Shown: piece after piece, positions 46,937 to 62,617 of the stretch
How positions within the stretch are numbered: position 1 is the first letter of the stretch
How the letters are laid out: each line of letters opens with the position of its first letter
Assembly (NCBI RefSeq): GCF_002354895.1
Contig: NZ_CP023439.1
Span: 4,588,001-4,652,000 of the forward strand
DNA: 64,000 bases
Direction: 5' to 3'
Origin: Thauera sp. K11
GTDB taxonomy: Bacteria; Pseudomonadota; Gammaproteobacteria; Burkholderiales; Rhodocyclaceae
Position numbers and translations under genes: made by a program
The notes under the pieces: generated by a model
What the model was told of the DNA's origin: nothing
Seen by the model: the letters and a program-made list of their open reading frames with translations, nothing else
The model's database searches: none

Positions 46937-48601
46937 TCACTCGCCGGGGCTGCGCCAGACCGCGGCGAATGCCTTCAGCTTGTTCCAGGCCGACAGGCGC
47001 TCGTCCGACACCGCGTCGAGGAAGTCCGACAGGCGCTTCGATTTCACCATCGTGTAGATCGTCAGTGCGGTGGAGACCGCGAACACCACGGCGAAATAGG
47101 CCAGCCGCTCGGCCAGCGGCGAATTCGCCTCGGCCAGCAGGTTCATGCCGAGGAAACCGGTGGTGATGGTGCCGATGAGGCCGAAGATCGTCACCACGGT
47201 CAGCCGCACCACGGTATTGGCCTGGCGGCGCAGGCCGTCGGCGTCCAGGTAGCCGTTCATGTCGGCGGTGCGCTCCTTGACTTCGGCATACAGCGGATCG
47301 ATCTGCAGATGCTCCGTGGTCATGCGGAACAGGGCGCGCGTCTGCGCCTGCTCGGCGATGTCGTGGAACCAGTAGCGGTGGGTGAAGCGCAGGAAGCCCT
47401 CGAAGCTGGCGCGGATCGCGCGCTTGAAGCGCCGCACGCTGGCCGGGTCGCTGACCCGCAACTGCTTGAGCGCTTCGACCAGCCGTTCCGAGAAGGTCAG
47501 CAGCGCCGCCTTCTGGAAGTGGGCGATCAGGAAGAGCAGGAAATGCTGGTGGCGGAACTGCGCCAGCACGCCGCGCAGGCGGTCGGTGAAGAAAGCCGAG
47601 CGCGCATCGCCGACCACCACCAGCGCGTGGCCGCTGCACAGGTAGCGGGTGTGGGGCGCGGCGCCGCCGGCGCCCCAGAAGCGGTCGTAGCAGTAGCGGC
47701 GTTCGAAGTCGGCCAGATGGGGTTCGCCGTAGGGTAGCGCACTGCCGCCGGCATGCTCGGCCGCGGGTCCGGCGCCGGTCACCAGGCCCAGGCGGATGAA
47801 GTCGCTGCGCGTCAGCGCCAGCGGATCGTCGATCGCCAGGTAGGCGGCGAGCGGCATGCGGTGGTACTCGATCTGGCGATAGCGCAGCGCGCCTCCTTCC
47901 TCGGCGTGGGCGCTTGCCAGCGGACGCAGCAGGAAGGCCCAGTGCGCCGCGATGCGCGGCGAGCGGTGGCGGCTGACGTGGGTCATGAAAGCTTGCCGGT
48001 CGTGCGCGTCGGTGCGCGCCAGCACGCTGCCGTCGGCGGCGAGCCATTCGGACACCGCCAGGCTGTGCAGCGCGAATCCGTCCTCGTCCCAGCCCGACGG
48101 ATAGGCGCGGCCGATGCGGTACATCAGCTCCTGCACCCGCGACAGCGGCATGTCGCCGCCCTTGACCTCGACGTTGAGGATCACCACGTCGACGTCGAAG
48201 AAGAAGTACAGATGCACATGCACCACGTCCAGCGTCACCGCTTCGTCGTGTTCGCGCGCGGCGATGCGCAGCCGGGCGATGTCGCGGCGCCTGAACACGC
48301 GCATCGGCGGCCCCGCGTCGTCCTCGCCGCCAGCCTGGGAGCGGCCCTCGCCGTACAGGAACTGCTGCACGTAGGGCAGGAAGGTGACGAATTCGCTGTA
48401 GTGGCGCTCCTCGAAGGTGCTGCCCTCACGTTCGATGTCGTGTTCGACCTCGTGCCACGGCGACGCCCCGCCCATGTCCCGCAGCACCTGCCACGGCCGC
48501 TGCTGCGGCCCCGCCGCGCCGGGCACCGGCAGCAGGCGCAGCGGCCACAGCAGGGCGAGGCGGAAGTGTTTCACCATCGGCTCGTCGACGGATTCGCCCA
48601 T
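46937..48601 (-). CDS. CorA-like membrane protein
   Basis: 554 residues. A long soluble N-terminal part (1-480) without clear family match ends in two membrane helices (about 487-507 VVRLTVVTIFGLIGTITTGF and 518-538 YFAVVFAVSTALTIYTMV). Between them lies GMNLL, matching the Gly-Met-Asn selectivity motif of CorA magnesium channels, and a basic tail follows. CorA is about 320 residues, so this protein carries an extra 200 residues or so. AAGGGAG lies before the ATG. Divalent cation transport is probable but not certain. Confidence 0.65.
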   Translation of the reverse strand: MGESVDEPMVKHFRLALLWPLRLLPVPGAAGPQQRPWQVLRDMGGASPWHEVEHDIEREGSTFEERHYSEFVTFLPYVQQFLYGEGRSQAGGEDDAGPPMRVFRRRDIARLRIAAREHDEAVTLDVVHVHLYFFFDVDVVILNVEVKGGDMPLSRVQELMYRIGRAYPSGWDEDGFALHSLAVSEWLAADGSVLARTDAHDRQAFMTHVSRHRSPRIAAHWAFLLRPLASAHAEEGGALRYRQIEYHRMPLAAYLAIDDPLALTRSDFIRLGLVTGAGPAAEHAGGSALPYGEPHLADFERRYCYDRFWGAGGAAPHTRYLCSGHALVVVGDARSAFFTDRLRGVLAQFRHQHFLLFLIAHFQKAALLTFSERLVEALKQLRVSDPASVRRFKRAIRASFEGFLRFTHRYWFHDIAEQAQTRALFRMTTEHLQIDPLYAEVKERTADMNGYLDADGLRRQANTVVRLTVVTIFGLIGTITTGFLGMNLLAEANSPLAERLAYFAVVFAVSTALTIYTMVKSKRLSDFLDAVSDERLSAWNKLKAFAAVWRSPGE

Positions 48602-48770
48602 GGCCTGTCTCCCTTGTCGTCTCGTCCGGATTCTTGTCGTCCGTCCCGAAGTGTAGCGGCGCCGACGAATCCGCGGGTGCGCCCGCCCCGCGGCGGAACG
48701 CACCGCCGCGGACTCGGTCCGATGGCGGTCCGCCCTTAGAATGTCGCTTCGTGCGAACCCTTCTTCCACC

Positions 48771-54407
<5,637 letters not shown>

Positions 54408-54456
54408 CAATCGAAGCGGTCGCGGCCGGAGCCCGCCGCCCGCAGGGAGAATGAAC

Positions 54457-55155
54457 ATGAACGAACGCATCGTCCGCGTCTGGGACCTGCCCACCCGCAT
54501 CTTCCACTGGACCCTGCTCGTCCTCGTCGTCGCCGCCTTCGCGACCGGCTGGATAGGCGGCAACCTGATCGAGTGGCACGGCCGCGCCGGCATCGCAATC
54601 ACCGGCCTGCTGGCCTTCCGGCTGCTGTGGGGCTTCATCGGCTCCACCTATGCGCGCTTTGCCGACTTCGTGCCCGGTCCGGCCCACCTGTGGGCCCACC
54701 TGCGCGGCCGATGGAGCGGCCTGGGCCACAATCCGCTGGGCGCGCTGTCGGTGCTGGCGCTGCTGCTGGTGCTGGCCTTCCAGGCCGGCAGCGGCCTGGT
54801 GTCGAACGACGACATCGCCTTCGAAGGCCCGCTCTACGCGCTCGTCAGCAAGGATGCCAGCGACTGGCTGACCGGGCTGCACCGGCAGAACTTCTGGGTG
54901 CTGATCGTGCTCGTGGTCCTGCACGTGCTGGCCATCCTCTACTACGCCCACGCGAAGAAGGACAACCTGGTGAAACCGATGATCACCGGCGTCAAGGCGG
55001 TCCCGGAACCGGATGCCAGACCGGCCGAAGGGGGCGGGCCGCTGGCCTTCGCGCTCGCACTGGCGATCGCGCTGGCCGCGGCCTGGGCGGCCAGCGGCGG
55101 CCTGCTTCCGCCGCCACCCCCGCCGCCGCCCGCCGAGGCGGCGCCCGCCTGGTGA
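54457..55155 (+). CDS. cytochrome b561-type membrane protein
   Basis: 232 residues. N-terminal VWDLPTRIFHWTLL with haem-ligand His, four to five membrane helices (about 15-33, 45-62, 96-114, 145-165, 188-210), and HVLAILYYAHAKKDNLVKPM near the end. This is the Ni/Fe-hydrogenase/cytochrome b561 class. The C-terminus has a polyproline tract LPPPPPPPPPAEAAPAW. GGGAGA lies 7 nt before ATG 54457. It converges on a cytochrome c' gene, a common partner in betaproteobacteria, implying electron transfer between them. Confidence 0.88.
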   Translation: MNERIVRVWDLPTRIFHWTLLVLVVAAFATGWIGGNLIEWHGRAGIAITGLLAFRLLWGFIGSTYARFADFVPGPAHLWAHLRGRWSGLGHNPLGALSVLALLLVLAFQAGSGLVSNDDIAFEGPLYALVSKDASDWLTGLHRQNFWVLIVLVVLHVLAILYYAHAKKDNLVKPMITGVKAVPEPDARPAEGGGPLAFALALAIALAAAWAASGGLLPPPPPPPPAEAAPAW

Positions 55156-55201
55156 TGTGCCCGCCGGCGGGACGCCGCGCGCCCGGCGGGTAAACGCAAG
55201 A

Positions 55202-55221
55202 AGCCGCCCGGGCGGGCGGCT
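55202..55221. terminator. hairpin between convergent cytochrome genes
   Basis: AGCCGCCC with GGGCGGCT, 8-bp stem and 4-nt loop. No U-run on either strand, but its position between two convergent stops fits a bidirectional terminator. Confidence 0.5.
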
Positions 55222-55262
55222 CCCATGCTCCGGCGGCGGGCCGCCGGGGCCTGTCCCGTCCT

Positions 55263-55727
55263 TTATTCGGACTCGCGGTACTTGTCGTGACAGCCCTTGC
55301 ACGACTCGCCGACCTTGCCGAAGGCCGTCTTGACCGCGGCGGCGTCCCCACCTGCGGCGGCCTTGGCCAGGTCGTTGGTCGCGGCGTTGAATTCGCGCGC
55401 GAGCTTGCCGACGTTTTCGCCTTCCTTGAAGAATTCGGGCTTGACGCGGGTCTTGACGCTGCCGATGGCCTTGTCGGTGCCCGGGCCGTACAGCGCGCCC
55501 ATGCCGGAGTTGGCGATGCCCGCGATGGCGTCGGCGGCCGCGGCGACCTGGTCCTTGTTGTAGCTGCCTTCCAGGTTGCCCTTGATCTTGCCCATGTTCC
55601 AGCTCATGAACCGGTAGCCGGCCTGGCGGTACTTGATCTGGTCCTCGGGCTTGACCTGGGCCGAAGCGGCCGTGGCCAGCGACAGCGCGAGCATGCCGAG
55701 AATGGTATGAGCGATGGTTTTCTTCAT
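55263..55727 (-). CDS. cytochrome c'
   Basis: 154 residues. A signal peptide (about 1-23, ASA cleavage site) precedes a four-helix class II cytochrome with C-terminal haem motif CKGCH (143-147) and KYRESE end. Arg and Phe residues of the family are present (FRFM...NMGKIKGN). It binds NO and protects respiring cells from nitrosative stress. GAGGAAAG lies before the ATG. It is convergent with the cytochrome b561-like gene. Confidence 0.93.
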   Translation of the reverse strand: MKKTIAHTILGMLALSLATAASAQVKPEDQIKYRQAGYRFMSWNMGKIKGNLEGSYNKDQVAAAADAIAGIANSGMGALYGPGTDKAIGSVKTRVKPEFFKEGENVGKLAREFNAATNDLAKAAAGGDAAAVKTAFGKVGESCKGCHDKYRESE

Positions 55728-55959
55728 GCTTTCCTCATGGATCGGAGTGAATCGGAAGTCCGGTGGATGAAGCGTCCGGACCTGTCTGCGACAGCCGGAC
55801 AGTCTATCCGTTCGCCCATGCACGAATCATTACCGCGGCCGGATGCGCGGATCCGGGCGGGAAATCCGCGCTATTCGGGTCAAGATCGCGCGCCGCCGGG
55901 CCGTAGACTCCCTCATCGTGGCGAAACAGCGATCCGCCCTGCGGATCAGGAGACCTGAC

Positions 55960-57582
55960 ATGCGCCGTCTGGCGGACACGCCGATCTGGGTTCGGCTGAC
56001 CGGAGCGATCTGGCTGATGCTCGTCCTCGCATGGGGCGGCATGATCGCGTGGGAAACCCGTGCCAATCGCTCCGTCGCGATCGGGCAGGCGAAGGATTTC
56101 GCCGCTGCGGTCAACGAGATGACCATGGCCGGCCTCACCGGCATGATGATCACCGGCACGGTGGCGCAGCGCGACGTGTTCCTCGACCAGATCAAGGAAC
56201 TGTCCGTGGTGCGCGACCTGAGGGTGCTGAGGGGCGAGGCGGTGAGCAAGGCGTTCGGCCCCGGCAGCATTGCCGGGCCGGAGCCGGACGCGGAGGAACG
56301 GCAGGTCCTCGCCGGCGGGCCGGCGCTGCTGCGCATCGAACGGGACGAAGGGCACGGCGAGCATCTGCGCGTGATCTTTCCGGCGCGCGCGTCGAAGAGC
56401 TATCTCGGCAAGGACTGTCTGTCCTGCCACCAGGTCGCCGAGGGCACGCCGCTCGGCGCGGTCAGCATGCGCATCTCGCTCGACCGCGTCGACGCCGCGG
56501 TGGCGGATTTCCGCAATCGCAGCGTGCTGTTCGCGGTGCTGGTGTCGCTGCCGCTGCTGGCCTTCGTCTACCTCTTCATCCGCCGCTTCGTCACGCGGCC
56601 GCTGTCGCATCTGGCCGGCAGCCTGTCCGAGATCGCGCAGGGCGGGGGCGACCTGACGCGGCGGCTCGGCGGCGAGGGCGACGACGAGATCGGCCGCACC
56701 GCCGGCACCTTCAACGACATGATGGGGACCATCCGCGCGCTGGTGCGCCAGGTCGGCGACGCGGCGGCGGCGGTGAACGCCTCGGCGCGGGCCTTGAGCG
56801 CGGGTGCGGCCAGCCTGGCCGAGCGCTCGCACCGGCAGAACGAAAGCTCGGTGAGCGCCGCGCAGGCGGTGGACGGCCTGATGGCCAACACGACGCACAT
56901 CGCCGACAGCACCGAGGCGGTACGCGAGCGCTCGCACGACAGCCTGGCGCGTTCGGAAGAGGCGCAGCGCAGCCTGCGGCAGTTGATCGGCGAGGTCGGC
57001 GAGGTGGGGACCGCGGTGCAGCAGATGGCGGCGGCGGTGGGCGACTTCGTCGAGTCGACCGAGGCCATCACCCGCATGACGCAGGAAGTGCGCGAGATCG
57101 CCGAGCAGACCAACCTGCTCGCGCTCAATGCCGCGATCGAGGCGGCGCGTGCCGGCGAGCAGGGGCGCGGCTTCGCGGTGGTGGCCGACGAGGTGCGCAA
57201 GCTGGCGGAGAAATCCGCCCGCTCGGCCGGCGAGATCGACGCCATCACACGCGAGATCGGCCGCCGTTCGGCTTCGGTGCAGGAGTCGATCGCCAGCGGC
57301 ATGTCGCACCTGCAGTCCAGCCGCGACATGGCCGACCGGGTATCGGGCGTGCTCGGCGCGGCCAATGCCGCGGTGGCCGAGGTCGGCGAAGGGCTGGACC
57401 GCATCGGCCGTGCGACGCGCGAGCAGCGTCAGGCCAGCGAGTCGGTCACCTCGAGCATCGATGCGATCGCCGCGATGGCGGCCGACAACGACTCCGCCAT
57501 CGAGCAGACGGTGGCTGCCGCGTACGAACTGGAACAGCTTGCCGCGCGGCTGCAGGAATCGGTGTCGCGCTTTCGCGTGTGA
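55960..57582 (+). CDS. chemoreceptor with periplasmic haem-c motif
   Basis: 540 residues. TM1 is at about 12-31. The periplasmic domain (about 32-185) contains CLSCH (153-157) in [20 protein letters not shown], as in Tll0287/DUF3365-type sensors. TM2 is at about 188-208, followed by HAMP and the standard signalling domain ([35 protein letters not shown]). Covalent haem would make it a redox or gas receptor. CAGGAG lies 7 nt before ATG 55960. It stands beside the cytochrome c' gene, divergently transcribed. Confidence 0.9.
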   Translation: MRRLADTPIWVRLTGAIWLMLVLAWGGMIAWETRANRSVAIGQAKDFAAAVNEMTMAGLTGMMITGTVAQRDVFLDQIKELSVVRDLRVLRGEAVSKAFGPGSIAGPEPDAEERQVLAGGPALLRIERDEGHGEHLRVIFPARASKSYLGKDCLSCHQVAEGTPLGAVSMRISLDRVDAAVADFRNRSVLFAVLVSLPLLAFVYLFIRRFVTRPLSHLAGSLSEIAQGGGDLTRRLGGEGDDEIGRTAGTFNDMMGTIRALVRQVGDAAAAVNASARALSAGAASLAERSHRQNESSVSAAQAVDGLMANTTHIADSTEAVRERSHDSLARSEEAQRSLRQLIGEVGEVGTAVQQMAAAVGDFVESTEAITRMTQEVREIAEQTNLLALNAAIEAARAGEQGRGFAVVADEVRKLAEKSARSAGEIDAITREIGRRSASVQESIASGMSHLQSSRDMADRVSGVLGAANAAVAEVGEGLDRIGRATREQRQASESVTSSIDAIAAMAADNDSAIEQTVAAAYELEQLAARLQESVSRFRV

Positions 57583-57688
57583 GCACCCCGTCCGGTCGCC
57601 TGGGGGGATGCTCTTCCTTACTCGGAAAGGACGTCGCGGCAGCGGCGGGAGAATCGTGCAGCGGGCGCCGTGGCGCCCGCCCGGCCGC

Positions 57689-59182
57689 TCATTCGATCCG
57701 CACCGGCACGAAGATGCGCGCCCCGCCGCGCTGGATCAGCAGGGCGAAGCGGTTGCCGGCGCGCTCCAGCAGTTCGCGGAACTGGGCGGCGCTGGTCACC
57801 GCCTGATTGTTCAGCGCCAGGATCACGTCGCCGCGCTGCACGCCGGCGCGCGCCGCCGCGCCGCTGCTGCCTTCCACCACGAGGCCGCCGCGCACGCCGA
57901 GCTGGCTGGCTTCCTGCGGGTTCAACGGGCGGGCGCTGAGGCCGAGCTTGGCGCCCATGCTTTCGCCGCCGTCCGGGGTGGCCGACGCGGCCGGTGCGGA
58001 TTCGGCCTTCAGTTCTTCCAGCGTGGCGACCAGCTCGCGGCTGCGGCCGTCGCGCCACACGTCCAGGCGCACGCGCGTGCCGGGGCGCTTTTCGCCGATG
58101 ATGCGCGGCAGGTCGGCGGAGTCGTTGATGCGCGTGCCGTCCAGGTTCAGCACCACGTCGCCCGGCTTCAGGCCGGCCTTCTCCGCCGGGCCGCCGGGAT
58201 CGACGCTCGCCACCAGCGCGCCGCGCTCGTCGGGCAGGCCGAAGGACTGCGCCAGATCCTTGTCCAGCCCCTGGATGGCGATGCCCAGCCGGCCGCGCTG
58301 CACGCGGCCGTGGGCGACGAGCTGGTCCTTGATGTTCATCGCCACGTCGATCGGGATCGCGAACGAGATGCCCATGAAGCCGCCCGAACGCGAGTAGATC
58401 TGTGAGTTGATGCCGATCACCTCGCCGGCGAGGTTGAACAGCGGACCGCCCGAATTGCCCGGGTTGATGGCGACGTCGGTCTGGATGAAGGGCACGTAGT
58501 TCTCGTCCGGCAGGCGGCGTGCCTTGGCCGAGATGATGCCGGCCGTCACCGTGTTGTCGAAGCCGAAGGGCGAGCCCATCGCCACGACCCATTCGCCGAC
58601 GCGGCTGCGGTCGGCGTTGCCGATCTTCACCGTGGGCAGGCTGTGCGCATCGATCTTCAGCAGCGCGACGTCGGTGCGCCGGTCTATGCCCACCACCTTG
58701 GCCTTGAATTCGCGCTTGTCGATCAGCGTGACGGTCACGTCCGAGGCCACCGTGCCGCCGCTGTTGCCACCGGGCTCGCCGGCGACCACGTGGGCATTGG
58801 TGAGCACGTAGCCGTCGGCGCTGACGATGAAGCCCGAACCGATGCCACGGTTGACGCGCGGCCCGCCGCCGCCGGGTGCTCCGGGCATGCCCGGCACCGG
58901 CACCCCGAAGCGGCGCAGGAAATCGTAGAAGGGGTCGTTGGCGAAGGGGTTGTCGCCGTTCATCTGCGGCTGCGCCACCCGCTGCACGACGCTGATGTTG
59001 ACGACGGCCGGACCGACCTGCTCGACCAGATCGCCGAAATCCGGCAGGCCGTAGCGGTTGGGCGACACCAGTGCCGGCGCCGGCTGGGCGTCGGCGGCAT
59101 GGACGGTGCTCGGAATGGCCCCGAGGGGCAGGCAGGCCGCGAGGGCGGCGGTCAGGGCACGAGTGGCGACGGCTTTGCGCAT
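57689..59182 (-). CDS. DegP/DegQ/MucD-family periplasmic serine protease
   Basis: 497 residues. A signal peptide (1-30) is followed by a trypsin-like domain with His131, Asp171 and Ser244 (LTNAHVV, DVALLKID, NPGNSGGPL) and two PDZ domains (about 295-385 and 410-490). Acts as periplasmic chaperone-protease in envelope stress. A 15-residue Gly/Ser-rich insert (AGEPGGNSGGTVASD) after the catalytic histidine is unusual. It is a single-gene unit. Confidence 0.94.
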   Translation of the reverse strand: MRKAVATRALTAALAACLPLGAIPSTVHAADAQPAPALVSPNRYGLPDFGDLVEQVGPAVVNISVVQRVAQPQMNGDNPFANDPFYDFLRRFGVPVPGMPGAPGGGGPRVNRGIGSGFIVSADGYVLTNAHVVAGEPGGNSGGTVASDVTVTLIDKREFKAKVVGIDRRTDVALLKIDAHSLPTVKIGNADRSRVGEWVVAMGSPFGFDNTVTAGIISAKARRLPDENYVPFIQTDVAINPGNSGGPLFNLAGEVIGINSQIYSRSGGFMGISFAIPIDVAMNIKDQLVAHGRVQRGRLGIAIQGLDKDLAQSFGLPDERGALVASVDPGGPAEKAGLKPGDVVLNLDGTRINDSADLPRIIGEKRPGTRVRLDVWRDGRSRELVATLEELKAESAPAASATPDGGESMGAKLGLSARPLNPQEASQLGVRGGLVVEGSSGAAARAGVQRGDVILALNNQAVTSAAQFRELLERAGNRFALLIQRGGARIFVPVRIE

Positions 59183-59323
59183 GAGAATCCCGGTCAAGAA
59201 AGACGATGGAAAAAAGGATGGTCGGTGGACGCGATCGCATCCGTACCGTTCCCGGGCGGATGCACGCCTGCAAGATAAGGATGTTTTCGCCGGTATCAAG
59301 AGGCCGTGCCGACGGCCGTCCCG

Positions 59324-61393
59324 TCAGAAGCGGGTGCCGATCGACAGCCAGACCTGCGGGCCGACCTCGTTCGCCGGCCTGTCCCGGCCGAAGCGGGACG
59401 ACTGCTGCAGCGGGCGATTGGCGTATTCCTGGTGGCGGCCGAGCAGGTTCACCGCGGTCAGGCGGATTTCCACCGGCTGGTGGTCGAAGCGGAAGCTGCG
59501 CGCCACGCTGGCGTCGAGCGTCGTATACGCCGGAACGGTGTAGCGGAAGGTCGGGGTGAAGCCGAATCCCGCGTCGATCGGACCCATGCGCAGCAGGGTC
59601 AGTGCCGATCGCCACGCACCGTGGCGCTGCAGCCAGGTCAGGCTGGCGCTGTAGGGTGCGACGTTGCGCTCGATGTCCGCGTCCTTCGCGGCCGCCCGCA
59701 CGATGGCATGGTTGAGGATGAATTCGCCCCCCGTCCAGGGCCTCGTGCGCAACTGGTACTCGATGCCGCTCAGGCGCACGGCGTCGGCGGCATTCTGCCA
59801 GCGCGTGGCGCGCAGCAGGCGCTGGACCAGGTTGGGATCGGCGAGCGTGTTGTCGCCGGCGTCCAGGGTCACGTCGACCATGCGGCGCACGATCAGGTCG
59901 CGGATGTTCTCGTGGAACAGCCTGACGTCCAGGCTGCCGCCCAGTTGCGGCAGGGCGCCGACGAAACCCAGCTCGAACGCGTCGATGCGCGGCGGGCGCA
60001 GATCGGGATTGGGCAGGAAGCGCTGCTGCAGCAGGCCGTGGGTCTCGTCGATGATGCGCAGATCGACTGCGCTCTCGAGCAACGAGGGCTGGCGCCAGGC
60101 GCGGGAGTAGCCGATGCGCCAGGTGTTCGCCGTCGAAGGCTGCCAGTTCAGGAACAAGCGCGGCGCGATGCGGGTCGGCCCGTCGTCGATGCGTTCGGCG
60201 AGTGCGCCCAGGTTCCACAGCCATTGCGGCGCGCTGCGCCATTCCAGGTTGCCGAACACGCGCCATTCCTCGCGTTTGCGGCGGCCGGCGCCGTGGAAGA
60301 AGAAGCGCGAATCGGTCGATTCGCCGCGCCACTCCGCCCCCCACAGCAGGCGCAGGTCCGGTGCGGCGAGGAAGCGATGCTGCAGCTCGACGTTGTTGCG
60401 CGCGGTTTCGATGCTGTCGCCGACCGCGATGCGCATCGCCGGCAGAGCCGCCGCGTAGGCTGCCAGCGCCGGCGGCAGGTTCGCGCGCGATTCGACGAAC
60501 CACTCGTCGCGGAACGAGTTGCGCGTGTGGTACCAGGACAGGGACCATTCTTCGTCGGCGCTCGGCGCATGGCGCCAGCGCAGGTGGAGCGCAGTGTCGG
60601 TGTGCCGCGAGGAACGTTCGCGGTCGGTTTCGAACAGCATGCCAGGATAGCCCTGCTTCCCGCGTTCCTCGCCGATGCCGGCGGTGAAATCGATCTCGTC
60701 GGTTTCGCTCACGCGCAGGTCGCCGCGCAGGTTCAGGACGTTCGCCTGCCGGCCGTCGTGCAGCCCGGCAAAGCCGTCGTCGCCGAAGTGGCGCGCGGTC
60801 AGCCGCAGCCCCAGCGGGCCCTGGCGGCTGACGAAGCGCGCATCGAGGTCGGCAATGCCGTGGTCGCCCATGTTCAGCGCCACCGTGCTGCCCTCGTCCG
60901 CGCCGGTATGGCGGGAGATGATGTTCACCACGCCGAGGAACGCATTGGAGCCATAGGCCGCCGAGTTGGAGCCGCGCACGACCTCGATGCGCTCGATGTT
61001 CCTCAGCGATCCGAAATTGGCGCCGACGCCGAGCGAGCGGGGGTTCAGCGAGCGGCCGTCGACCAGTACCTGCAACTGGGCAGGGACTTCGAATCCGAGG
61101 CCGTGGTAGGTCAACCACTGCGTGTTGGATCGTTCCTGCCCCACCTGCATGCCGGGAGCGAGCCGCAGCAGGCGGCCGAGGTCGCGATAGCCGGTGGCGG
61201 CGATCAGGTCTGCATCAATCACCGTGATGGCGCCGGGCGCGTCCTGCACGGGCTGCGGCAGGCGCGAAACGCTGAGCACCACGGGCAGCGGCTCGAGGAA
61301 CGGGTCTTCGTCCTGCATCGCCGTGCACAGGGGCGCGATCAGGCTCAGCATCGAGCATGCTGTCGCGCGGTGCAATGCAGGGAGGAACGGCAT
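59324..61393 (-). CDS. TonB-dependent outer-membrane receptor
   Basis: 689 residues. A signal-like N-terminus (about 1-25), plug domain (about 45-165: VQDAPGAITVIDADLIAATG, LQVLVDGRSLNPRS, IEVVRGSNSAAYGSNAFLGV, in parts) and a long beta barrel ending RDRPANEVGPQVWLSIGTRF with C-terminal Phe. Imports an iron complex, vitamin or other ligand with TonB/ExbBD energy. No transporter or regulator gene adjoins it, so the substrate is unknown. The ATG at 61393 lacks a strong ribosome site. Confidence 0.9.
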   Translation of the reverse strand: MPFLPALHRATACSMLSLIAPLCTAMQDEDPFLEPLPVVLSVSRLPQPVQDAPGAITVIDADLIAATGYRDLGRLLRLAPGMQVGQERSNTQWLTYHGLGFEVPAQLQVLVDGRSLNPRSLGVGANFGSLRNIERIEVVRGSNSAAYGSNAFLGVVNIISRHTGADEGSTVALNMGDHGIADLDARFVSRQGPLGLRLTARHFGDDGFAGLHDGRQANVLNLRGDLRVSETDEIDFTAGIGEERGKQGYPGMLFETDRERSSRHTDTALHLRWRHAPSADEEWSLSWYHTRNSFRDEWFVESRANLPPALAAYAAALPAMRIAVGDSIETARNNVELQHRFLAAPDLRLLWGAEWRGESTDSRFFFHGAGRRKREEWRVFGNLEWRSAPQWLWNLGALAERIDDGPTRIAPRLFLNWQPSTANTWRIGYSRAWRQPSLLESAVDLRIIDETHGLLQQRFLPNPDLRPPRIDAFELGFVGALPQLGGSLDVRLFHENIRDLIVRRMVDVTLDAGDNTLADPNLVQRLLRATRWQNAADAVRLSGIEYQLRTRPWTGGEFILNHAIVRAAAKDADIERNVAPYSASLTWLQRHGAWRSALTLLRMGPIDAGFGFTPTFRYTVPAYTTLDASVARSFRFDHQPVEIRLTAVNLLGRHQEYANRPLQQSSRFGRDRPANEVGPQVWLSIGTRF

Positions 61394-61532
61394 GTCGGGA
61401 TTCAAGCGTTCGTGCTTCGTGGCGGCTGCCGAGTATAGCCGAGGGGCGGCCGTACGCAGGACTGCCCCGAAGGGGTAACATGCGTCGCTTGATTCGTGCC
61501 GATCGTTGCACAGCGAAAATACGGAGCATCCC

Positions 61533-62471
61533 ATGACCCTCACCGATCTTCGCTACCTCGTTGCGCTGGCCCACGAACGTCATTTCGGCCGTGCGGCGGA
61601 GAAATGCCACGTTTCGCAACCCACCCTGTCGGTGGCGATCAAGAAAGTCGAGGATGAACTCGGCATCCAGCTCTTCGAGCGCAGCGCCTCGGAAGTCAAG
61701 ATCACCGAGACCGGCCGGCGCATCGTCCAGCAGGCCGAGAAGGTGCTGATGGAGGCGAGCCAGATCCAGGAGATCGCCGCCGCCGGCAAGGACCCCCTCG
61801 CCGGACCGCTGCGCCTGGGGGTGATCTACACCATCGGGCCCTATCTGCTGCCGCGCCTGATCCCGCGCGTCCACCAACTGGCGCCGCGCATGCCGCTGAT
61901 CATCCAGGAGAACTACACCGCGCGGCTGGCCGAGGCGCTCAAGCGCGGCGAGCTGGACGTCATCATCATCAGCCTGCCGTTCGAGGAGCCCGGCGTCGTG
62001 GCGCAGCCGCTCTATGACGAGCCGTTCCGCGTGCTGCTGCCCGCCGGCCATCCGTGGACGGCGGAGACGCGCATCGATCCGGAACATCTCGCCGACGATC
62101 AGTTGCTGCTGCTGGGGGCGGGCAACTGCTTCCGCGAGCAGGTGCTCGAGGTGTGCCCGAGCTGCCGGAACGTCGGCGGGCTGCAGCGCACGCTGGAGGG
62201 CAGTTCGCTGGAGACGATCCGCCACATGGTCGCGACCGGCCTCGGCGTCACCGTGCTGCCCAGTTCGGCGGCCGACGAGCTGACGGCGCAGAATCCGCTG
62301 GTGGCGGTGCGTCCGTTCTCCGAGCCGGAGCCCGCGCGCCGCGTCGCCCTGGCCTGGCGGGTGACCTATCCGCGCAGCGGGGCGATCGACATCCTGCGTA
62401 CCGCGATCATGGAGAGCGGGCTGCCCGGCGTGCGCCCGGTCGGGCGGGTGCCGGCGCGCGAGGCGGCCTGA
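61533..62471 (+). CDS. oxyR: hydrogen peroxide-sensing regulator OxyR
   Basis: 312 residues. LysR-type HTH (1-60: LTDLRYLVALAHERHFGRAA, in part) and sensor domain with the redox pair Cys199 (GAGNCFRE) and Cys208 (EVCPSC), at exactly the E. coli positions. GGAG lies before ATG 61533. It is directly upstream of dps, a classic OxyR target, on the same strand and is divergent from the TonB receptor gene. Confidence 0.95.
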   Translation: MTLTDLRYLVALAHERHFGRAAEKCHVSQPTLSVAIKKVEDELGIQLFERSASEVKITETGRRIVQQAEKVLMEASQIQEIAAAGKDPLAGPLRLGVIYTIGPYLLPRLIPRVHQLAPRMPLIIQENYTARLAEALKRGELDVIIISLPFEEPGVVAQPLYDEPFRVLLPAGHPWTAETRIDPEHLADDQLLLLGAGNCFREQVLEVCPSCRNVGGLQRTLEGSSLETIRHMVATGLGVTVLPSSAADELTAQNPLVAVRPFSEPEPARRVALAWRVTYPRSGAIDILRTAIMESGLPGVRPVGRVPAREAA

Positions 62472-62514
62472 CCGCCGCCCGGCGATAGCCCTTCCTCATG
62501 AGGGGGGTCTGGAT

Positions 62515-62558
62515 ATTCGATTGGCTCCAGAGCAGTGCATGGCATAGCATTCGATTTG
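62515..62558 (+). promoter_or_regulatory. dps promoter region with direct repeat
   Basis: ATTCGATTGG (62515) and ATTCGATTTG (62549) are 34 bp apart, about three helix turns. TTGGCT (62521-62526) and TAGCAT (62545-62550), 18 bp apart, may be the promoter. The repeats could be OxyR half-sites, though they do not match the ATAG-type consensus closely. Confidence 0.45.
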
Positions 62559-62617
62559 ATTTACAGCGGCATTTTCCTGCCGCACATCGACGACCCGTAC
62601 GGAACAGGAGGACGCAC

